Below, one piece after another: positions 55,746-64,000 of a stretch of 64,000 nucleotides of DNA. The number at the start of each line of letters is the position of its first letter. The first letter of the stretch is position 1. A program made the position numbers and the translations under genes. Below the pieces are notes generated by a model, which did no database searches, was not told the origin of the DNA, and saw only the letters and a program-made list of their open reading frames with translations. The stretch comes from Allolobophora icterica (taxonomy: Eukaryota > Annelida > Clitellata > Crassiclitellata > Lumbricidae): the NCBI GenBank assembly GCA_963556255.1, contig OY744610.1:10956977-11020976 (forward strand), given 5' to 3'.

Positions 55746-58383
55746 CGTAATCGTATCGTAATCGTAATCGTAATCTCCAAACTTCTAAAGCGCCACTCGA
55801 AGGCCAGGCGCAGGGCACCAGCCTATTCACGAGCGCTACGTCAGATCAGAGGGGGTTTCCAGAGAGTAGTCCAAAAGAGGTCCGAGTCCGGTTTCCAGAA
55901 GGAAACCAAATCAGAGGGGGTTTCCAGAGAGTGGTCCAAAAGAGGTCAAAGTCCGATTTCCAGAAGGCCAAACCAAATCAAAGGAGGTTTCCAGAGAGTA
56001 GTCCAAAAGAGGTCCAAGTCTGATTTCCAGGTTACCCGATCAGTAGAGGCACAGCAGCTGTTAAGGCGAGTGTCGTTTACGGCGAGAATAATTGGAAGGC
56101 GGAATATCAGATGAGTCAGGGTAGGAGTATTTGAAAAGGTGAGACTTAAGTTTTGAGTGGAAAGCCCGGGGGGTGATAGATAGAGGAGCATGAGGATGAG
56201 GATGAAGGACGGGTTGCAATGATAATGGAGGCACTAAGAAACTGCGAAATTCAGGGGGAGATTATTCCAGAGACGTGGTGCTGTGATGGAAATGGCTCGG
56301 TTGGAGAACTTAAGGTGAGTAGTGACTGGGGGTCGAGAAAGACTGAGAATTGAGGATGATCGGGTGGAGCGGGTTGTCTGAATGGTGAAGAGATCACGAA
56401 GGTACTTGGGCTGGGAATATTGTATGGAGTAGTAGATTAGTGATAGGACTTTGTAGTAGATTCGCTCTTGGATTTTTAACCAATGGAGTGATTTGAGGAT
56501 GGGAGTGATATGATGATGTTTGGGCGTTCTAGTGACAGCTCTGGCTAGTGAGTTTTGGATAAGCTGTAGACGCTTGATTTGAGTGGATTCAAGGTTGAGG
56601 AAAAGAGAATTGCAGTAATCAAGCTTCGAATGAACAATGGAGGTAGCAATGGTGGAGGCAGTTTTAAGGTCGAGCATGGGTCGTATGCGTCGGAGGTCAC
56701 GAATGTGCATGAAGCAGGAGCGCGAGAGGTTGGAGATGTGGTTAAAAAGGAGAGGTGTGGATCAAAAATAACACCAAGATTGCGAACGGGAGAGTCAGAG
56801 GTGAAGGTGAGAGACAATGAGTTAGTCGAAAGGTTTATGGAAGGATCAAGGATTTTCTTGATTTGATCAGGAAGGCCTAGGATAATGAATTCAGTTTTGG
56901 AAGGGTTAAGGCAGAGGAGATTGGATGACATCCACTGTGAAATAAGGTTAACTGAGTAGTTGTGTGATGGCGGAGGAAAAATAGCCTGGGGAGAAGGATG
57001 TGAAGAGTTTGGTGTCATCTGCATAGATATGGTGGTCGAGAGAGGAGGATTGTATGAGATGACTTAAAGGAGTGGTATAAAGGATGAAAAGTAGAGGACC
57101 CAGGACGGAGCCTTGAGGGACACCACATGAAAGAGGGAGGGGTTGTGAGCAGAGGCTGGAGGCTTTAACAGAGAAGGATCGGGAAGACAAGTAGGACTGG
57201 AACCAGAGTAGAGCAGTGCCAGAGATGCCAAACCAAGAAGATGGTCGTTGAAGAAGGAGGCTGTGATCAATGGTGTCGAATGCGGCGTAGATTTCGAGAA
57301 GGCAGAGGCAAGAGACTTGCTGATGGCTGACGGCAGAGACCAGTTTATTGCACAGAAAGGCAAGTAAAGTTTATGTGGAGCGATGTTTAGTGAAGCCAGA
57401 TTGGTGGGGGTTAAGAAGTGAATTCGAAGAGGTAGTCATTTAGACGAGAAAGGACAATTTGTTCAGTTAATTTTGATAGAAAGGAAAGATTGGAGATAGT
57501 GCGGTAGTTGGACAGGTTTTCCTTGTCAAGGTTTGCTTGTTTGAGAAGGGGAGTGACAACAGAATGCTCAAAGGCCATAGGAAAATTGCCGGTAGAGAGT
57601 GAGAGATTGATAATATTGGTGATTATAGGAACCAGGACAGAGGCACAGTCTTTTAGAAGAGAGTTGGGGATAGGGTTAAGTTCGCATTGCTTGTTAGGGA
57701 GAGAGTTTAGGAGGATTGACACTTCTGCTTCAGAGGCAGGAAAGAGAATTGGGAGCGATGACTGAGAGGTAGGAGGAGTAGGGTTGACAGGAGATGAATC
57801 AGTGCTGGAGGAGGCAAAGGGGGTAAGTGAGTCTAGAAGAGATTGTAATGTAAAGCGAATGGATGAGATCTTGTCTGAAAAAAAATGAACAGAAGGTATC
57901 AGCAATGGAGGAGGAGGGAATGGAGCTAGGTAGTGAGGAGGGAGATTTGCGATGACGGAGGGTGTTAACAGCTTTCCAGAGATGTCTAGGGTTTGAGGCG
58001 CTGGAATGGATAAGTGAAGAATAATATTTTTTGGGCAGCAGCGATGAGTTTGTGCTATTTGTTGGTAGCTGATTTCAAGGTATTGAGGGCTTTAAATCTA
58101 GCTGTAGGGTCAAAAGTGTGCTGGTAGATGTGTTCAAGGCGTCTGCGGAAAGTTTTAAAGGCTTGGAGGTAGGGAGTAAACTAAGGGTTGCTGGCGTGTG
58201 AACTGGGTTTGGTGATACGTGGAGCATGAATGTCAAGGCGGTTGGAGAGTGTGGAATTGTAACAGGAAAGTAGGTCTTCAAGGCAAGAGGGAGGGTTGAG
58301 AACCAGTTGTGAGTCAAGGATATCTTGGATGAAGGCCTGACGGTCAACCTCTGAAATGGCGCCGCTCTTTTTTGCCGGAACAT
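55746..58383 (-). pseudogene. L2-like LINE, long but frame-shifted
   Basis: From right to left: linker (58383-58075), RT block with N-Y-R-T-I-S-N-L-S-F-L-S-K (57905-57411), motif A in the next frame, G-V-P-Q-G-S-V-L-G-P-L-L-F and the catalytic Y-A-D-D near 57020, N-L-L-C-L-N-P-S-K-T-E-F, L-D-Y-C-N-S-L-F, and finally R-A-I-S-I-T-A-P-R-L-W-N-N-L-P (about 56260). At least four frame changes are needed, so it is inactive. A 65-bp unit repeats three times near 55845-56035. The 3' end finishes in ATTACG-like units at 55745-55780. Confidence 0.85.
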
Positions 58384-58421
58384 ATTAGTTTCTTTGTTGT
58401 TGGCTCTTTTAGGTTCCTATA

Positions 58422-58891
58422 CATGTGTTCATAGGCGTAGCTACAATGAGGCAAGAGGAGCCATTTGCCTCCTCTTGGTTTTTAAGATTTCTAAATTTTC
58501 CATGGGTTATAGTCCTGTATCCTGAAGCATAGACCATGAGAGGTGGATGTTGCCTCCTCTTGCAGTATTGAATGTAGATATCTTTTGGGAGTAATTCGTA
58601 TGGGAAAAGTTTAAACAGTGGGATGAATGTCTGAAAAAAGGTCATCAACTTTTTTCGAAGATGATATTTGAAAAAAGTCTGAAAATTGTCTGTGGAACAA
58701 GAAATTCCCAAAAAAGGTCATAAAATTTTATGTGGAAGAAAAAGTGGGCTGAATGTCTAACAAGAGGCTATCAACTTTTTTCGAAGATGAAAAATAAAAA
58801 AAAGTCATCTAATTTTCTGTGGAAGAAAGGTTTCGACAAGCAGTATTTGCCTCCTCTTGAATTGAAGTCTGGCTACGCCCCTGCATGTGCT
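58422..58891. mobile_element. hAT-type MITE, GGCGTAGC family
   Basis: The element (58430-58883, 454 bp) starts CATAGGCGTAGCTAC and ends GGCTACGCCCCTG, flanked by CATGTGTT and CATGTGCT (7 of 8). Both inner ends carry 'gaggagg..aatttgcctcctcttg'-like words, and 'aaaaggtcatcaacttttttcgaagatga' (in pieces) occurs twice inside. Confidence 0.75.
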
Positions 58892-58950
58892 CGTGACCCC
58901 TTTGGCGTACCACGGCGCTTGATATTGGGCCCCTGCTCTCTATTATGTAA

Positions 58951-58952
58951 TG

Positions 58953-59023
<71 letters not shown>

Positions 59024-59024
59024 T

Positions 59025-59095
<71 letters not shown>
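58951..59095. repeat. (AAT)n microsatellite
   Basis: About 48 AAT units with one interruption (attatag). Confidence 0.95.
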
Positions 59096-59096
<1 letters not shown>

Positions 59097-59504
59097 TATC
59101 AAATATAATAATAATACGTGCATGCATATGTATATCATATTATTATGTGATATTATATATAACACACATTTTATAATAACTAATATTATATATTACATAG
59201 TTTATTTATTTCGGTCGCAATATGGATTACGGTAGTCGAGGGTTAAAGTGTTCGGCTTGCAACACCTCGACCCTGGAGCGATCTTCCTCCTTAATGCCTC
59301 AAATTCCCAGACTATTCACGTTCTACCACCATCTGTGCTTCTCACTTCTCTGGCTATCGCCATAATGCTTTCCACTCCAGACTAATGTCTCTCTCCTCTT
59401 CAAAACTTCCTACCTTTTTCCATCCTGTCCTCCGCCTTCCAATCTCTGTCATCCGCAACAGAATCTGTCTGAGCAGCTCCGCTGTCTTCTTCTCTCTCTG
59501 GTCT
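59096..59504. repeat. Dispersed repeat related to 28326-28600
   Basis: Words 'cacctcgaccct', 'gcgatcttc' and 'tctctctcctcttc' appear in the order seen near 28360. No coding potential. Confidence 0.4.
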
Positions 59505-59740
59505 TATGGCAACCGGACTTTGATCTCAACTGGATATAATATGGATTCTGGAGAACCCCTCTGATACGACGTAGCGCTCGTGAATAAGCTGGTGCTCTGC
59601 ACTTAACTTTAGGTAGCGCTTCATAAATTTCTAGATTACTATTAAAATTGCGAGTACGGGTTCGATCCTGCTCTATAGCGGTTACTGTGTAAGGACCTTG
59701 AACAAGTCCTTCACTCACAATTATTTCCTGCCTCAAAATC
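59505..59740 (+). mobile_element. L2-type LINE 3' UTR followed by a SINE-like head
   Basis: 59560-59640 ('agcgctcgtgaataagctgg', 'ggtagcgcttcataaat') is the 3' UTR seen at 12205 and 55800. Then 59650-59735 has a box B-like 'gggttcgatcctgctc' and 'aaggaccttgaacaagtcct', a word typical of V-SINE-like cores. Confidence 0.6.
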
Positions 59741-60076
59741 AGGCCCTGAGCTATGAACCCACCATTTAAAAAAGTTGATGTGTCAAGTAAGAAGCGAGAT
59801 CCACCTGTAAGACGCTTCTGGTGTCTTATTAAATTATGTCATTATTGTCTACGGAGCTCTCGAATAACCGATAAAGAAATAGGAAATAGACCAGTAGGCC
59901 TAAATGAGTTTTTTATTACAATAATCGACGACTAAATGCATCACCGTGTTTCACGCATTTTATGTTCTATCCGAATATCGGTGAATAGCGAATAAAGAGT
60001 ATCGCTTAGAGATTCGCTTAAGTTGAAAATTTAAAATAATTGGAGTTCTATTACCTGCGAATAAGCAATTTCACCA
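59741..60076. other. Unassigned stretch
   Basis: Nothing recognised. Confidence 0.45.
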
Positions 60077-60270
60077 ATGGCCCGATCGATGATCACGTGG
60101 TCAAACAGCTGCCACTCTTCATTCAGACGCGAAATCCAAACCTAGTGTACTGGAGGAGCGCGTTTATCGTTCCCGCATTCGTGACGTCGATCATACGATT
60201 GATTGAAGAGTGGCAGATGTTTGATTGAAGAGTGGCAGCTGTTTGACCACGTGATCATCGATCGGGCCAT
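60077..60270. repeat. Perfect 45-bp inverted repeat with 104-bp spacer
   Basis: 60077-60121 and 60226-60270 are exact reverse complements. A near-copy of the inner end (gattgaagagtggcag) is repeated at 60210. It may be a MITE, but no flanking duplication was found. Confidence 0.95.
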
Positions 60271-60363
60271 CAAAGAGTGGCGTCCACGTCTACGGTCGTG
60301 TGTCCGTGAACAAAAAGGACATTTTGAATACCAGCTGTAGCTGAACTTCACTTCATTATGGCT

Positions 60364-60932
60364 CTTGTATGCAGTGATGGGCACTAAACTATTTTTTTTT
60401 AGTTAAACTAAAACTATTTTCCAACTAAAAAAAAGTAGTTAAACTAAAGTTGGCAACTGATTTTTGAAATTAGTTAACTAAACTAAAAAAAAGTAGTTAA
60501 ACTTTTTCCAACTATTTTCCAACTATTTACGACAAACATTTTTTCAATAAAAGACATTAAATGAACTGTAATAATGCAAAGCGTCAATGACAATTTCACC
60601 TTCAAACTATGCAATGTGTACTGTTCTGGCATACAGTTACATGTGCACTGTAAGTAGTGTATGAATTTGAAAACACAGGCTGTAAATGCTAAAACCATGC
60701 AGTGTTAAAATGTTTTTTTGCTGACAGTGTTCAATGTTCACTGTGGAAAAATAGTTCCATATTGCTGATTTTTTTAGTTAAACTTTTTAGTTAGCAACTA
60801 AAATTTTTTAGTTAAACTATGGTTTTAACTAAACTATTTTTTTTAGTTAAACTTCTTCCTTAACTAAAATTTTTTAGTTAAACTAATAGTTAGCAACTTT
60901 TTAGTTAACTATTGCCCATCACTGCTTGTATG
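60364..60932. mobile_element. hAT MITE with perfect 8-bp target duplication
   Basis: The element (60372-60924, 553 bp) starts CAGTGATGGGCA and ends TTGCCCATCACTG, flanked by CTTGTATG at 60364-60371 and 60925-60932. It is built of 'tagttaaacta' repeats at both ends. Confidence 0.9.
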
Positions 60933-61258
60933 TTGGAAATTTCCAATTTTCAGGGCTGCGTCTCAAACGTTCACAAACTTGACAAACTCGCCAACATTTC
61001 CAAACCACGCTAAGATTTAGTGGCAATATGGCTACTCTTGTTGTTTTAAAAATTTCAGGCAAATGCTAAAAGTTTTGACCGAGTTGTGACACTTTTTCTT
61101 GGGGTCCACTTTTCATCGGGACACAGTGTAGATCCTAATGCATATATCTATGTCTGTCTGTGTTTATATAAATATATGTTGGTAGCGGAAAGCTATGTAT
61201 ACGATTAGCGGTTGTACACCAAAATGCGGGTAGCAATTGGTTTAATAAAGAATATTCT

Positions 61259-61289
<31 letters not shown>

Positions 61290-61290
61290 T
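60933..61290 (+). mobile_element. LINE 3' end with (TTATC)n tail
   Basis: 60933-61194 shows nothing. 61195-61290 ends 'ggtttaataaagaatattc' followed by six or so TTATC units, a typical CR1-like 3' tail with a polyadenylation-like AATAAA. Confidence 0.6.
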
Positions 61291-61869
<579 letters not shown>

Positions 61870-62866
61870 GCATCCTCCAAACCCAGTCCCTCATCTTGGG
61901 TACTATTTCGGTGACCCCCGACGCGGCACATGACTCGGCGAAGACCACCTGGCCTCAGCTTTCTGGGGTCCCGATCCCGACGGTCACGACCGGGCGCGGA
62001 CAGGCACACTGGGACAGTCCCCTACTATACGCAGACCTCTCGGCGCTCGAGGATAAACTGCTTGACCCCTACGACCAGGCGAGACTGAAGGTCTCGCTGT
62101 CACCGCACGCCTCGGACTGGCTACACGCCCTCCCGATCGCTGCTCGCGGCCTCAGACTGGATGACGAGACCATGAGGGTGGCGGTCGGTCTACGATTGGG
62201 TCTGGCAATCTGCGAACCGCACAAATGCGCATGCGGCGCCAACGTCTCGTCCAGAAGCGCATGGGCTGTCGTGCTCACTGGGGTTCGGCCGACAAGCTAG
62301 GCACAGCAACATCAACGACCTCATCCACCGCAGCCTCAACAGAGCCGGCACCCCGGCAGTCAAGGAGCCGTCCGGCTTATCCAGGTCGGATGGTAAGAGA
62401 CCGGATGGCCAGACCCTAAATACCGTGGAGCGGCGGGCTGTCCTTATTGTGGGACGCGACGGTGGTGGACACGGTGGCCGCGTCTTACATCACAGCAACG
62501 GCGGCCACGGCAGGTGGGGCGGCGGAGGTGGCTGCTGCGAGAAAGCACATCAAATACTCTGAACTACAGAAGAGATACATCTTCATACCTGTAGCGATGG
62601 AAACATTCGGTCCCCTTAACAGAGAGGGCCTCGCCTTTCTATCTGAAATTGTCGCCGGCTGTCGAAAACCACCGATGACTCCCGCGAAACAAACTTCCTA
62701 TTCAAGAGCCTATCGGTGATGGTGCAGCGTTTCAACACAGTGGCTTTCCAAGGCGCCATGTCAAAGCTGCCCGGAGCGAAAGAACAACAAAGCCGTCGAT
62801 ATCCATAGCCTTCTTAACGGAGGCAGCGACGTGGAACTCGATTTTCTGAGTGAACAGAACCTTGAC

Positions 62867-62867
<1 letters not shown>
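61870..62867 (+). pseudogene. Retroelement C-terminal region with possible REL-endonuclease
   Basis: GC-rich, unlike its surroundings. Frames read [27 protein letters not shown], then K-R-P-D-G and L-W-D-A-T-V-V-D-T, and later Q-R-F-N-T-V-A-F. A Cys/His cluster followed by R-P-D and a later W-D resembles the restriction-like endonuclease at the end of R2/NeSL-type LINEs. I know the whole block only as part of an invertebrate retroelement family, so the naming is tentative. At least two frameshifts. It ends directly in (AAT)n. Confidence 0.5.
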
Positions 62868-62964
<97 letters not shown>

Positions 62965-62965
62965 T
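62868..62965. repeat. (AAT)n tract, probable tail of the preceding element
   Basis: About 33 AAT units starting right after 'aaccttgacat'. Confidence 0.9.
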
Positions 62966-63139
62966 TCTGTTTCAACGACTCTCTGTAACAATACAACGCT
63001 TTAATGCCGTGGCATTCAGCGGCTCCTTTGGCAAGGCTGTGTCCGATACTGAAGAGGGGTAGCCGTTCCAGAATAATTACACTAATAATTTCTAAGTCCC
63101 TGAGGGAATGAAGTACCTCAGGGCAAAAAAATAAAAAAA
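62966..63139 (+). pseudogene. Second 3' end of the same retroelement family
   Basis: Reads Q-R-F-N-A-V-A-F-S-G-S-F-G-K-A-V, parallel to Q-R-F-N-T-V-A-F-Q-G-A-M-S-K at about 62730-62770, then a stop and the 3' UTR 'gtccctgagggaatgaagta'. It ends in another (AAT)n tract. Confidence 0.55.
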
Positions 63140-63156
63140 ATAATAAAAATAATAAA

Positions 63157-63242
<86 letters not shown>
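63140..63242. repeat. (AAT)n tract, tail of the second copy
   Basis: About 34 AAT units. Confidence 0.9.
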
Positions 63243-63399
63243 AATATCCGGCACGGTTGTTTATTTTTTTAGACGAAGGCGAATTTATTATCAATAACGA
63301 TGAGTCATGATGTCATAGGAGAGTATAGTATACAAGAAGATTGATCTGAGTATTATGACTGGCTTTTCCTTATCGGCAGTGCATATTTTAAGGAATTTT

Positions 63400-63780
63400 G
63401 ACTACTGGGACAAAATCAGCCATGGGTCTAGGCCATGATCTGGTGGAAGAACTTTTTTTATGAATTAATCTTCACAAACTTACAACTTGTAGACTTTTTC
63501 TAAAAAAAATTTAAAATTCATCCCGAAAAAAGTTGATGACTTTTTTTTTAGTCATCACCTTCTTTTACAACTTTTCTCGGGTCTCCCAACCAATAGCAAG
63601 GGGTCTTTCAACAATGATGTCATACCTTTCTCATTATACTACTGGGACAAATCTTTAAATTCTTCCAACATTTGTCCCACTAGTTGTACTTTATACGTAC
63701 ATTGCCTGCGACAAATCGCTCTGACTACTGGGACAAATCCTAAGACTACTGGGACATTTGTCCCACTAGTTATACAGTTA
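63400..63780. repeat. Cluster of ACTACTGGGACAAA repeats
   Basis: Direct copies at about 63400, 63638, 63723 and 63745, and inverted copies (tttgtcccactagt) at about 63668 and 63757. Two adjoining units form a short hairpin. It may be the ends of a MITE; no duplication identified. Confidence 0.6.
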
Positions 63781-64000
63781 AAATATGCCCTGCTTATCGG
63801 TCTCGCGTTCCCTAAAGGCATTTCTGTTTCCCCGGGGCTTCTGTGCTGAGAGCGACTCTGAATAGTTATTCTGCGAGAAATATCTAGATACAATACAATA
63901 CAATAGGCCCTATTCTTCGGTATATTTCCAGAGGAGTTATTTTTGATGAAATTACCCGACGTCAGAGCCGCTTCTTCTACAACATCCATTGGCAAAGACA
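63781..64000 (+). other. Probable LINE 3' tail, then unassigned end of window
   Basis: 63840-63907 ends 'gatacaatacaatacaata', a tail like those at 12645 and 17905. The body is not recognisable and the rest shows nothing. Confidence 0.35.

Overview
This window looks like transposon-rich, AT-rich DNA from an invertebrate animal nucleus. I lean towards a marine deuterostome such as an echinoderm or hemichordate. The reasons are L2/RTE-like LINEs, hAT and piggyBac elements, tRNA-derived SINEs, a SCAN-gag Gypsy element, long (AAT)n, (AT)n and (CATA)n microsatellites, a recurring TAGGCCTA octamer, and cGAS-like receptor genes of a kind expanded in such animals. The species cannot be fixed from the sequence alone. 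There are no operons and no convincing rRNA or functional tRNA genes. Nearly all long open frames that are not cellular genes belong to mobile elements.

The cellular content is a pair of related genes near the two ends, on opposite strands and pointing at each other: copy 1 (6497-9390, +) and copy 2 (50377-47514, -). Each encodes a Mab-21/cGAS-like nucleotidyltransferase followed by about 500 residues of helical, TPR-like sequence. Both keep the GS motif, the D-x-D pair and a third aspartate of the cGAS active site, and both lack the cGAS zinc thumb. Copy 1 has an intact nucleotidyltransferase frame, but the frame breaks before the C-terminal domain, at a spot carrying 21 bp identical to a MITE elsewhere in the window. 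Copy 2 has one frameshift inside the nucleotidyltransferase and another in a T homopolymer near its C terminus.

The roughly 38 kb between them is a mosaic of mobile DNA. (1) 9.4-12.6 kb: a degenerate RTE-like LINE and L2-type LINE 3' ends. (2) 12980-15993: a piggyBac element with a complete two-exon transposase (14-nt first exon), TTAA flanks and all catalytic aspartates; it is the best candidate for a recently active element. (3) 20983-24249: a 3.27 kb fold-back structure with two arms of about 1054 bp around a LINE core. (4) 24420-27903: a hAT-like transposon whose N-terminal half is inverted relative to its C-terminal half, with a 397-bp MITE inside its reading frame. (5) 29.4-30.4 kb: two inverted copies of a tRNA-derived SINE. 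(6) 32874-34513: a hAT element with BED-finger relics and a perfect 8-bp target duplication. (7) 36.9-40.6 kb: nested hAT and TTAA-type non-autonomous elements. (8) 43.1-44.7 kb: a satellite array of seven units of about 182/189 bp followed by a short minisatellite.

Beyond copy 2, 50830-54282 is a decayed Ty3/Gypsy element with one complete LTR, a SCAN-like gag and a protease but no reverse transcriptase. 55.0-58.4 kb holds two LINEs joined tail to tail. The rest contains hAT MITEs, a perfect 45-bp inverted repeat, and two 3' ends of a retroelement that both finish in (AAT)n. The two receptor genes are therefore the functional story, and the mobile DNA between and inside them explains much of their separation and probably part of their damage.
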